A stretch of 64,000 nucleotides of DNA from Setophaga petechia. Taxonomy: Eukaryota; Chordata; Aves; Passeriformes; Parulidae. The notes below the pieces were generated by a model, which had not been told where the DNA came from, made no database searches, and was given only the letters and a program-made list of their open reading frames with translations. The translations under genes and the position numbers were made by a program. Below are positions 52,277 to 63,553 of this stretch, piece by piece; position 1 is the first letter of the stretch; every line of letters starts with the position of its first letter. The stretch covers positions 23,365,121-23,429,120 of the forward strand of contig JANCRA010000004.1 in assembly GCA_024362935.1 (NCBI GenBank), written 5' to 3'.

Positions 52277-53122
52277 TCCCTAGCCGCGGCGTCCTTTGTT
52301 GCTGTTGTTCCAAGGAGGGCTGAAGGTGGCCGGGAAAGGCGTACGGGCCGCGCTTGGGACGGTCACCAGCGCCCCGCGCTCTTTCGGCTGCGCTTCGACC
52401 GGCGGGCGGCGCCCGCAACGCCCGGGCGCGGCGGGACGGGACTCGACGGGGCGCAGAGGGAGGCTACAGCCGCCCCTCAGAGGCGGCGAATAATCCCCTT
52501 CACGGACTCGCAAGTGGTCGATGCGATTGTAAGGCCGGAAATCCCAGGCGGAGGCGACTCCTCTCTCCTCTTCTGCCCCTTGTCAAAAGGGGAAAATCCA
52601 GCTGGAGGGAGCGGATCGCACCGTCCGCGGCGGGACCGTCGCAAGCCGAGGGGGGCGAAAGAAAGTCTCCAGGCAGGGACGCGTTGGTCGCAGGCGTCGG
52701 CGCAGGGGCCAAAGCACCGGCAAGACACAGAGCGATGAACAAGAGAGGAAGACAGGAGGAGGAGGAAGGAGGCGGGCGGGGACTCTTGCACAGCCGTCGC
52801 CGATCGGAGCAGCTCCAATAGCACATGCACGAAACGCTGGAGGGCAGAGGAAAGGGTACCACACACGCAGCACAGACTCTTCCGTTAGTTGCAGAGAAGT
52901 CCCTAGGACAAAAGGAAAGCAAACCCCTCAAGATGCTCGCTGGCCTTAGCGTCCAGGCAACCAGCCCCGTTGGGGAAGATTTAAAAAAAAATAAAATAGA
53001 GATGAAAGCGTCCGTTTGAGGTTTAAATCAGACGGGAAGCTCCTTCTTGCAACAGCACCACTACAGCCTCTTACAGGCTGGCGCGGATCTGGGAGCTGCG
53101 CGTCTCACCAGAGCCCTCCAAG

Positions 53123-53136
53123 CGCGATATATCGCG
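53123..53136. promoter_or_regulatory. Perfect 14-bp palindrome CGCGATATATCGCG
   Basis: Self-complementary with an AT core flanked by CGCG, in the CpG island. The binding factor is not known to me. Confidence 0.6.
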
Positions 53137-53204
53137 GCGACATCAGCATCATCCTCAACCTCGCTCTCTTCCGCGGTGGCCCGCCGCTCCTCGTCGACCC
53201 GGGA

Positions 53205-53210
53205 TATAAA
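53205..53210 (+). promoter_or_regulatory. TATA-like box facing away from TLE1
   Basis: TATAAA sits in GC-rich surroundings (gggatataaagttcccc) on the + strand. If used, it would start a rightward transcript near 53235, divergent from TLE1. Confidence 0.35.
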
Positions 53211-53473
53211 GTTCCCCCCAGCTGAAAAATCCGAACTCGAGCGTACGGGAACACCACCGGCTCCGTTGCCCCGTCCCCTCCGTGCCGGCCAAGGGCAAGG
53301 GGAAGCCGAGGCGGCGGCCTGGCGGGCGGCGCTCGGCGGGACCTGAGCGCGGCTGCGGCCGAGCTGGACACGCCGCGCTCGCCCGCGCCGCTTACATTAG
53401 CACGCGGTTTCACACTCCGCCGGCTAACCAGCCGCGCGGCCCCGCCCACGCCGCCGCGCGGGGGGGCGGCCGC

Positions 53474-53620
53474 CCAATCGCCGACCCCGCCGCCAACGTG
53501 GGCCCGTGACGCGCCGCGGCCCCGCGGCCCAATGGCACGCGCCGGAGTCGCTCCGCCTCTCGGCTTTGGCTGGGAAGCGTTTGTGTGGGGGAGCGGCGCG
53601 AGCGGTCGGAGCCGGCCAAT
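53474..53620 (+). promoter_or_regulatory. TLE1: Cluster of three CCAAT boxes
   Basis: CCAAT occurs at 53474-53478, 53529-53533 and 53616-53620, each in an NF-Y-like context (gcccaatcg, gcccaatgg, ggccaatggg). All have the same orientation. GC boxes follow at once on the right. Confidence 0.65.
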
Positions 53621-53825
53621 GGGAGCGCGCGGGGCGCGCGGCGCCGCGGGGGGGCGGGGAAGGTCGGCGGGAAGGAGAGCGGGAGGCCGAGCTGTCCATC
53701 AAAGTAACGTGGGGTCCGCGCGGGCGGGCGGGCGGGGCTGCGGCGGCGGGCGCGCGGCGCCTGCGCGCGGAGCCTTTGCCTCCGCCGGAGCCGCCGCGCG
53801 GCCCCGTCCGGCACAGGCAGCGCCG

Positions 53826-54504
53826 CGGCACCGCGCACCGCAAAGGGCACACCGCGCACCGCACAGGGCACACCGCAAAGGGCACACCGCACAGGGCACA
53901 CCGCACACCGCACAGGGCACACCGCACACCGCGCATCGCACGGGGCACACCGCGCACCGCACACCGCACAGGGCACACCGCGCACCGCACAGGGCACACC
54001 GCGCACCGCACAGGGCACACCGCAAAGGGCACACCGCACAGGGCACACCGCGCACCGCACACCGCACAGGGCACACCGCGCACCGCACAGGGCACACCGC
54101 GCACCGCACACCGCACAGGGCACACCGCGCACCGCACAGGGCACACCGCGCACCGCACACCGCACAGGGCGCACCGCACACCGCACAGGGCACACCGCGC
54201 ACCGCACAGGGCACACCGCAAAGGGCACACCGCACAGGGCACACCGCACACCGCACAGGGCACACCGCACAGGGCACACCGCACACCGCACAGGGCACAC
54301 CGCACACCGCGCACCGCACGGGGCACACCGCGCACCGCATCGGGCACACCGCACACCACACCGTGCGCACCGCACAGAGCACACCGCGCACAGCACAGGG
54401 CACACCGCACAGGGCACACCGCACAGGGCACACCGCACAGGGCACACCACACAGGGCACACCGCACAGGGCACACCGCACACCGCACAGGGCACACCACA
54501 CACC
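53826..54504. repeat. Heptamer minisatellite (GCACACC / GCGCACC / GCACAGG), about 97 units
   Basis: The array reads in phase as 7-bp units from about 53826 to 54504 (679 bp). Units are mostly GCACACC, GCGCACC and GCACAGG, with a few GCAAAGG. They are often ordered as 14-bp (GCACAGG-GCACACC) or 21-bp (adding GCGCACC) higher-order units. Phase is the same at both ends, so there is no net indel. Only three T residues occur on the + strand between 53833 and 54504, which is why every frame on both strands is open. It lies about 1.75 kb upstream of the TLE1 ATG, inside the CpG island. Confidence 0.95.
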
Positions 54505-57239
54505 TCATCGCACGGCCCGGTCCCGCACGGCACGGCGACGCGCGCTGAAAGTGCGGCGGGCCGGTCGGGCGCACGGTCCCGCCTCGTTCGCCAGACGACG
54601 GCGGCGGGGCCGTGGCACCTGCTAACAGTGCGCCACGGAAACGCCGAGGCTCGGAAGGATAAGCCCTTCCATGTGCTTGTGCGGCTCAGGGCGCGCCAAT
54701 TGCTGTGCGGGTTGGAATGACCCTCTGATAAGACGAAAGTTGTCCTTTGGGGAAAACTGGTTTCTTTTTAAGAGGGGCTTGATAGAGGAAAGCTGTCAAT
54801 AACTTTGGTTTATAGGCCCACTTGAGATAGATGGGGGTCAAACAAATTCCACAGACTGTGTGTGCTTGCCGAGGAGATGACAAATGGTGACATAGCTTGC
54901 AGTGGGAAGTACACTTCAAAACATATCCTCTATTAGCAAGCACTTTATTCATAGCAGAATTCCACAATGAAGTGTGAAATACCTTTGGACTTAAAACAGT
55001 GCCTTAATACACACTTTTGCTGTTGGTAAATACTTGTGTGCTACCTAAAAAGGGGTCTTACAATGTTGAACCGCATCATTTAAACATGGTGAGGACAATG
55101 TTACAGTCAGCATTTTCTTATAATTCCCCACTAGTCTTTACTAGATACAGATTACTTCCTCAGAATTGTATTGCACTTCATCTTGTATCCTAAAGAAAGA
55201 GCAGTCTTTGTTTTATATTTGATAGGAAATTTAATGTTTTGCAATATCAAAGCTTTACTCATTCAGAGTGATAATTTCCCATTATTATTCCCAAAATATT
55301 CTGTATTTTTACTTTAAACATCCAACACAAAAGGGAGTGAAACTGTCTCAGTCTTCTGCGGTGAAAAGTTTGAACTTCATTCCAGGACTTCAGAGTTTTG
55401 TCAATGAGCAATGATACATCTGTGTCTCTGTGCATATCTGTATATGTGTATATGTCTGCATGTAATGGGGTCTGTACCTATAGGTGTACATACACACCTA
55501 AAGGTACATATAGGTGTGTAGAAACACATGTGTGTTTCTGTTTATGTATATGGTGCATATGTGCGTGCATCCTGGTAAACATATAAATAAATGTGGATTT
55601 TTACTGATTTCTAAGAGATGAGACAAAAAACCCTTGATAGTGAGCTTTGATAGATTGTGGTTCCCAGGACGGGAATGTAAACTTGTATGGTGTTCCACCT
55701 GCATAAGCAAACCTTATGCATTCTGTTCCCAGCTCTTCCCTTGTTGTCTTGGACTAACCAACTTGCTGCTCTGTTCATGGCAATGGAAAGCTTAATTACT
55801 TAATGCTTATTAAAGTACTTAGATCTTCAGATGAAAGGTGCCATAAAAATGCAAACCATGATTATATACTTTGTGTGTGTACCTAGTAGCTATGGAGTCT
55901 ATAATAATGTAACACTTACCTAACTTTTGTTGTACTTTGCCTAACCTGCTGGCACAAGTTGTTCATGAGATATTGATAGATATGACATTAAAACAACACT
56001 GTGTTTTGGAACATAAACAAAAGGGGGTTGGTTTTCTTTTAATTGCTCACCTACATGAAACTTGAAATGTCTCGTTACCTGTATTTGTCAACATTAAAAC
56101 GTCCAAGGCATGTTTTAACAGAGAGAGAAAAGCTCTGTTTTCCTGGTTCTTATTGGTAAGTGCTTTTAACCTACTTTGATTCTGGAATCAGACATTTAAG
56201 GACATTTTGAATCTTACTCATTGTATTTGAGATAGAAGAGCTGTCCAAGAAGAAGTAGAATCAAATGTACTGGTTTTTTTTTTTCAAATGAGAGCTACTG
56301 ACATTACATAGCAGGAATAACAAACAACATGATCTGATGTTTAACTAATTATAATGCATAACCACTGGCTCATTAATGCATAAAAATATTATTTTTGTTG
56401 GATGCGTATAAATCTGGATGAATTCCAGGAAACTGAACATTCTCATTCCATAGCAATATTGACTATTTACACCATAGAAAGACAGCAAAATATGGCTAAG
56501 CATGTTATATTCAAGTAGGTAGCATTTTATACCAGATCATTCTGCCACTGTGCTTTATATATTCTACAAAATTCTCCAACTGGATTAAAAATACTTGTTT
56601 TAAATGTGTGTCTCATGTTTCGAAAATAAAAATATCTCCTTCAGTATTAACCGCAACCCCCCAACCAATCTGTCCAGTCATCCATTTTAGTCTGTTGCTT
56701 GAAATCAGTTGGTTTTTACTGTAAAAATTTTAGTGTCGTCTTCCTACCTCAAAAAGCAAAGGGCCTAATCCTAAACTGGCTACTGAAAATTCACACTGGA
56801 AGCAGTTGGAGGTTTGGATGAAAAAAACCACACTTGGGCCCAAAATGTAGGTTAAAAGTACTGAAAGGGTTTCAGAGGTAGAATCCATTCTTTAGTGAAA
56901 CCATAATGTTCTATTTAAGGCACTGTTTATTATTTTTTTCTTCGCTGTTCACAGTACTTTTTATGATCAATATTTTTTAACTTTGTGCAAACTGGCACAT
57001 AAAACAAAGATGTTGATGATGTTAATCACTAGGTGTTAGCTGCAGGTGGGCAGTAAACAATTTAGTGTGATTTGTCCCACTCTTCTACTCTCTATGTCAT
57101 GAGAGCAAGCCAATAGAGGAAGCAATCCTAGAATTCAGTAGAGTTTATGCTTTCAAAGTTTTAGATAGATCCATGGATTTTCAACTGAAAGACAAACATG
57201 CATGTGTTAATGGGTATGGGGGTTGTTCTATTTGGTTTG

Positions 57240-57292
57240 TTTGTTTTAGGGTTCAGTTTGTTTTTTGGGGGGTTTGGTTTGTTTGTTTTTTA
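57240..57292. repeat. T/G-rich low-complexity tract
   Basis: Stretch of gttttttgggg, ggtttg and tttgtttg units. Confidence 0.6.
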
Positions 57293-57513
57293 ATGTGGTG
57301 CAGGTGAAATAGAAAAAAACCCTGAATCATACAGTACATGTGGTGTAGTAGTGACTGTCTATACAGTTGAAAGAATAGTAATTATTATAAGGACATGAAA
57401 AACAGTATCACTTTTTAAATATTCATTTATTTGTGAAGTGCAAATGATGTGAACAGGGTAAAGCAATTACATTTCTAATTATTTGCTGTCTTTTGGCTAA
57501 TAGCCATTGCATA

Positions 57514-57545
57514 TTAGTAATTTGATTTCTTAGTAATTTGATTTC
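57514..57545. repeat. Perfect 16-bp tandem duplication
   Basis: ttagtaatttgatttc is repeated twice without a mismatch. Confidence 0.92.
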
Positions 57546-58269
57546 TTTTTAATTAGTAGCTTTCCTTGTAGGCAAGAATGTTCAAAAAGTTGCACTAGGT
57601 CATTTTACCATTATGACTGTATTCACTTCCCCCATTCCTTCACCCTTAAAAAATCCCTGAGCTGAATTAAAAAAAAAAAACCAAGTCAGTAGCAGATCAT
57701 GCAGCAGTAAAAGCTCACATAGAGTCAGATCCAAAGAATCCCTTTTGGCTTCACACAATATGGTAAAATTAGAGATTGCAGGAAACCAAAAAAATTAAAC
57801 TGGGAACATTTGAAAAGAAATGACCGGGCTTTATGAAAATGACACATTGACTGGCCAGTGTGGTTTTTTTTTATCGACAATTTCTTTGTTGAGGCATAGA
57901 TCAAAGAAACCTGCATATGTTTTCATTTTGTTCTAAGTCTAACTAGAAAATTACATCCAGATGTTTAATAGGCATTCTGTTGGTTTTCTGCATTGATTAG
58001 ATATGTTGGTACTGTTTGCTTACAAGTGTAGCCGGATCATTAGCTAATGCAAAGAAATGTTTGTAGCGAGTTGCTAATTAGGTCTTTTGGAAACTCTCCA
58101 TACTAAGGAACAATTTGTACAGTGGCCAGAAAAACTTGCGGTACTTGAGAAGCCGCTTTCCCTTCTGTGTCTGGGAAAAAACAGTCAGTCGCTTTCCCTA
58201 ATCTTCTTTTGCCTACAGGGATTGCAGCTTGATCCCAGTGGGCTGAAGTGCAAATAAATTAGGAAGAGA

Positions 58270-58378
58270 CCACACACACACACACACACACACACATATG
58301 CACACACACACACACGCGTGCACACATGCACACACACACACATGCACACACAAACACACTCACTCCCCCACACACTCC
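58270..58378. repeat. CA-repeat microsatellite, interrupted
   Basis: About 110 bases, mainly (CA)n, with interruptions tatg, cgcgtg, catg and caaaca. It grades into a ccc-rich end at 58362-58390. Confidence 0.92.
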
Positions 58379-61067
58379 CCCCTCCACCCCCAATCTGCTC
58401 CTTTAGTCAAAAGTCAGTTGTACAATCTTACAAAAAGCTAGCCAAAATGGAGTGCTTAAAACTAAAATGTGTTAAATTCTCAACATTCATGTTATCAAAT
58501 ACACAGCATTTTTGAGCATACTTTAGAGACAGATGGGGAAGCCCTTTATGATAAATGAGTGCACTTGAATTCATTACTGTGGTACTTATAATTAAAGTAG
58601 CTCTTTCTCAACTTCACTACTTCTGCATGGTACTTCAAGACAAAGCTTGGGGAAAGTGTATACATGGATGACAGAATGGTGAAAGAGGAGCAGAAGAACT
58701 TTAATCATCTGTGTTTTGTTAAGTACGAAAAGAGGTCAGATGTATTACCTGTTTACAATATTGACAGAGAAATTGTTGTAGACTTCATGACTCTGGCCTG
58801 ATAACCTTCTAGGTGCAATGTCACCTTTCAAAGGCTGCTTGACAGTGTCAATGACCTTTCTAATAAAGACCACTTGCCAGTGTACTTCAGTCCATGGTAG
58901 AGTGAGGCCTTCGTTGCAGGAGGTGACAACTAAAGGAGCACTTTGCGTCTATTTTGCACAGTAAATGAGAGTGCATGATCATACCAGCTCCCTGATCCTG
59001 TCATGACACACATGACAACGTTTTACTCCTGGAAGTAGTCCCTTTGAACTCCGTGACAATACTTGCTTGAATAAAGATGTCTTTGTGGCAGACTTCACCA
59101 GATCAGGGCCATGCATACAGAATAGTAGGTTGGTTGTGACATACATATGCAAAACACATGTGTTTTTACCAAAGCCTCCATGCAAGTGTGCAAGTTTTAT
59201 CACCCTTTTCAGGAGCTACCTAAAAGGGAAGGTTGCCACAGAAGTACAGTTAATCACTGCACTTCAGTGGACTAGTTGTGGTATACTATTTTTCCTTGCC
59301 TGGCAAAATATGAAAACTTTTCCATCCGGTTTTGGTTCCATATACATAGTCTTTTGACAGGATTAGTAGGAGGTCTTCCCCCCTAAGCTGTCAATAACAA
59401 TACAAGTCTACAGATCACCAAAGACTCTTAGACTTAAAACCACAGGGGAAATAGCGTTGAGGCAAATGGTCTTGTGGAAATGATGCTTTCAAAACATTTG
59501 TGGAAATGGCTGATGGAACTTTTGTTGTACAAAGAAAGGGATTGTCTGAGAGGGGGAGATGGCTCCAAGCGCACTGACATTTCAGGATTAGGAACAGCCA
59601 CTAGCTTGCCACTGCTAAGGTACATGAAGTTACTATCCTCCTACCTAGTACTACCCTAGTATCTGTTCTCCACCTATAAAAACAGCAGCCTTTAGGAATC
59701 TTTAAAGAACAGATATAGTACAGAAATATTGTGTGGAATCATGGGTCTCTGTCAGCCAATAGGAAGCAGATTCAGCTGAAATTTGGCTAGAGTTTGGCAG
59801 CTGTTTCCTATTATACCTCTGCCTCAGTCCTTCAGAAGAGGTTCTTCCCTACTGAGGTTATAAATGCTGTATGAGCTGCTCTTATACCAACCTTCTAGTC
59901 CAGACCCTCAGATTTCAGTCTGGTAGAGTCTAGATGAGAGCAGATTGTCCTGTCCTGCTGTCTCTTCATAATGCAGATGCTGTAATGGGCTGGCGTGCTA
60001 CAGCTGCAACATCTGTGAAAATACTCTTTCAGTACTGGTGGCAAAAAGACATTAAGTCTGTTTCCAACTTCTCCCATCCCTCAAAAGCTCTGGGCTCCCA
60101 TATTCTTGTTGGAATGGAATTAACAAAAGTATTTTTTAGGACTCAATGAAAAGTGGAAAAATTATGTGAAAAAAGTATCTTTGCTGCACAAGGGCTGTGA
60201 TGGTAGTGATAGGGAGGAGAACTGTGGAGAGGAATTAAATCAGGAGGGAATATATCAGTACCAGTGTGATGCAGTTCTTAAAAAATATGGAAATTTCCTT
60301 AGTAAAACGCTATTGAACTTCAGGCAAAATTGTAAACAGTAACAGTTGCTCACAGTAGAAAAAGGAAATAATTAACTGTCTGAGTCATCCAGCACTATCC
60401 ACCTCTGTTTTTCTACTTACACTGCCCTTCCACTGCATTCAATGCAGGAGTCTCAGTTTATATCCTGAGGGGCTAACATGTAATGACAACTGTGATTATT
60501 AATAGAGTATATCCATTTTCAAAAATGCAAAATTATAAATTCCACCATTTGACATACACATAGAAATGTCACTAATATGTATCATCTACTTAGTTATCAA
60601 GTGAATGTCTACATGAAGCATCCAATCAAAAAGGCATGTCTTGCGACTATCCATCTGTTCTGATGCTCTGGTATGCTCATGATCATTGGCATCACCCAAT
60701 AAGAAGTTTGTATGAGGGTAAGGAAAAATAGACACATCCCATTCAATTCCACTTACCTATTACTGCCTTTAAAATATTGATATGCCTTCTGTTGCAGAAA
60801 ACCACATCATGATTACACAGATAGTAGAATAATCATGGTTAGCAGTTCAAATATATGAATATTAATCAGTAAGAAAGCATGATGAAGAGTTAATACTGCT
60901 TGTGGAGGAGAGAGCAGCCAAAGTCACTGACAGGATACCCTTTGAAAACAAGAGAGCAATGAGTACAGTATAGGTGAGGTGTTGAACATTGCTTGGGTGT
61001 GGAGGGAATGGTGGGGGCAAGGAAGGGCTGTGTTTCATTGTTTCGGGTCTCTGTTGGCTTTTTTGTT

Positions 61068-61100
61068 TGTTTGTTTGTTTGGATGGGGGTGTGTGTGTGC
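61068..61100. repeat. Short gttt and gt repeats
   Basis: (tttg)n followed by gtgtgtgtg, about 35 bases. Confidence 0.6.
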
Positions 61101-61691
61101 CTTTTGGAAAAGAAGGATTTTCCATCTATCTGCCTGAGTTCAAAAGCAATGAAAAGTATGCACATATTCATAATTTACTATTATAAATTCAATAGTTGGT
61201 AGTAAGACATTTTCTACCCAGCCTATCATATTTTCTGCTGTAGTTTTACTGTCTGTTAGTGTGCTTATATATGCTCAGGTGCTCAGCTGTCTGAAATAAG
61301 TAGCATCCATGAAGAAGAAAATCTCAAGCAACATGACTGTAGAGCATAACTCAGGAGAATGCCTATGCCCTAAAACTGGCAGGAGATTGTACTTTGGGAG
61401 CAGACTGAATCTCATAAGTGAAACCATTATATCTTCATTAATTTTGCAATAAAATAGTTTGAAAGTCTCACCCATGTAAACCCCGAAAAGCAGAGAATAA
61501 GCAGCACAAGCGATACAGAAATAGAGGCGCACATGCAGCATTTAGAATTATTATACACTGAAGTAAGTATTTTTATATTGCCCAAATTTTGGTTTTGAAT
61601 AAGGTGTTTCACTTGATACATTATTAGTCCTCTGAAGGTGGGACAATACAGGAGAACGTCTATCAATTCTTTTTACATCTGCAAGTGAAAT

Positions 61692-61989
61692 CTCTCCTCT
61701 CCTCTCCTCTCCTCTCCTCTCCTCTCCTCTCCTCTCCTCTCCTCTCCTCTCCTCTCCTCTCCTCTCCTCTCCTCTCCTCTCCTCTCCTCTCCTCTCCTCT
61801 CCTCTCCTCTCCTCTCCTCTCCTCTCCTCTCCTCTCCTCTCCTCTCCTCTCCTCTCCTCTCCTCTCCTCTCCTCTCCTCTCCTCTCCTCTCCTCTCCTCT
61901 CCTCTCCTCTCCTCTCCTCTCCTCTCCTCTCCTCTCCTCTCCTCTCCTCTCCTCTCCTCTCCTCTCCTCTCCTCTCCTCTCCTCTCCTC
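61692..61989. repeat. Pure CCTCT pentanucleotide array, about 59 units
   Basis: About 297 bp of uninterrupted (CCTCT)n with no mismatch, so one strand is all pyrimidine and the other all purine. Open frames through it on both strands (SSPLL and EERRG repeats) come from this composition. Confidence 0.97.
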
Positions 61990-62524
61990 ATTTCACTGGG
62001 AGGAAAAAGAAAGCAAATAAATGTAGGGAGGAAAAAACATCACAGATTGTTGAACTTCGGGTCAGTCATAGTCTGAGACGTAATGGGAAATGAAGAGACT
62101 GTGTTCTACGGGATTTTTCTTTAAGTGGTTCACAGAGGACTCCTGCTGAACTGGTCAGATGGTGCAGACAAGGTCCCACATGTCTTTAAATAAGTTTTGA
62201 GTATTGGTTGTTTCTCTTTGAACTAGTCAGCCAAACCGCAAGACAACTTCTGAATCCTCAATTGAGTGAAACTCCCCACAAGCAAATTGCTCAACAAAGT
62301 CTGGTGTATTTTGCCTCTGTGTTTGAAAACAATAGGGGCTAGAGAGAAGTATGTTTACTTCTGTCCCAATTTACTTCTATCCCAGGGTGTAGGACATTTC
62401 ACAGAAGGTCCTAGGAGTGCAACAGGTCATTTATGGAATATTGCACCAGAATGGTTGTCTTCTAATGGTTTCCCTTGAATGTGGGCTGCCAGCTGCATCA
62501 CAACCATAAACTTCATCACCTTAA

Positions 62525-62546
62525 ACCTAACCCTAACCCTAACCCT
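62525..62546. repeat. Short interstitial telomere-like repeat (CCCTAA)n
   Basis: Twenty-two bases match the vertebrate telomere repeat in the CCCTAA orientation, with three complete or nearly complete units plus partial ends. Confidence 0.85.
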
Positions 62547-63154
62547 CACCTCTGCCTCACACATTATCCTACCTTGTTTAATAGCATAAGTCAAGCTGAT
62601 GTGTGTCCCCATCCCCTGAGTCATAAAGCATGAAAGTCTTTCAATGAATGAGGTACAGGCCTAACTGTAGGGCTCTATGCATTTAACAGGTCCCAATCAC
62701 TTCAGGAGAGGAAGGATTTCATACTGGGCATCTGACATGTTTAGTAAAATACACTGAATGCCCTAAGATATACTGAGAATTTTCCTTTCTCTCAGAGAAA
62801 AAAGCAACTGTCCAGAATTACCTATGTTGATGTAATTGTCCAGCACAGCTGTCTTTTCAAGGAACCTGAGCAATTGCAGAAATATTGCTGGGCGCAGAAT
62901 TGTACTGTAGGGAATACCTGTCTCTCTTTGTCCACTCTTTCTTATCTCAAGGTCTTTCATAATTTTACTGCTCTGCATTAAGATCTTCTTCTTTTGTCTA
63001 TGAAGAACATCTGGGAGCAGTTTACTTACTTGCACAAAGAAGTACTAGAATACGGTTTATCTGGAATACAGTACTAAAAATATTTATTAGCAGCTCTTGA
63101 GTTCACAAAAAACTAATTCTTTCTCAAGGTATCCTGTCACTTGCTTTTGTTTAG

Positions 63155-63283
63155 GTGGGGGTTTTTGGGTTTTTTTTGAGGGTTTTGGTTTGTTGTTTTT
63201 GGAAGGATTTTGGGGGGTGGTTTGGGGTTTTTTTTGTTTGGTTTGGTTTGCTTTGCTTTGCTTTGGTGTGGTTTGGTTTGGTT
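63155..63283. repeat. T/G-rich low-complexity tract with ggttt/gcttt pentamers
   Basis: About 130 bases are almost only T and G, ending in tandem pentamers (ggttt, gcttt, ggttt). Confidence 0.8.
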
Positions 63284-63499
63284 TCTCAATCATTTCTTTG
63301 GATTTTTTATTTAACAGAGCTTTCTAATAGGATTGTAACAGAACTTTAAAAATAGAAATCCTCAAATCAATGAGCTGATTATATTGATAATGCCCTGAAC
63401 TTTTTTATATCATTGCAAGATATTTACAGTAAATCTCCAGTAAAAATGAAGAAAACATTTATTAGTGTAGTAAGTATTTGAAAAGTTGTTTATGTTTAT

Positions 63500-63553
63500 A
63501 TGTATATATATACATACACACACACACACACACACATATATACATACACACAT
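63500..63553. repeat. TA/CA compound microsatellite
   Basis: Runs of tatata, (ca)n of about 10 units, tatata and acacac. Confidence 0.9.

Larger units (their letters stand above)
51080..54715. promoter_or_regulatory. TLE1: CpG island holding TLE1 exons 1-2 and its presumed promoter
   Basis: G+C and CpG rise sharply at about 51.08 kb and fall at about 54.72 kb, in contrast to AT-rich flanks. The island holds exons 1 and 2, several GC boxes (for example 53649-53660 and 53721-53740) and three CCAAT boxes. The transcription start cannot be read from the sequence. The CCAAT/GC-box cluster at 53.47-53.75 kb is the best candidate core, which would imply a 5' untranslated region of roughly 1.3 kb. 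An AT-richer patch sits at about 52980-53010. Confidence 0.85.

Noticed and set aside
53826..54504. CRISPR-like array
   Set aside because: This is a continuous tandem repeat with no unique spacers, in a vertebrate nuclear context.
53410..54720. Long open frames of 290-404 codons on both strands, some Cys-rich
   Set aside because: They are produced by the T-poor heptamer array, which cannot form stop codons in either direction. There is no family resemblance and no codon preference.
58979..59357. Open frame of 96 codons (MNKDVFVADFTRSG...) as a gene or retrogene
   Set aside because: I recognise no family, the composition is ordinary, and there is no poly-A tail or splice pattern. The evidence is too weak to annotate.
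61551..62020. Open frames of 111 and 146 codons with SSPLL or EERRG repeats
   Set aside because: They are translations of the CCTCT microsatellite.
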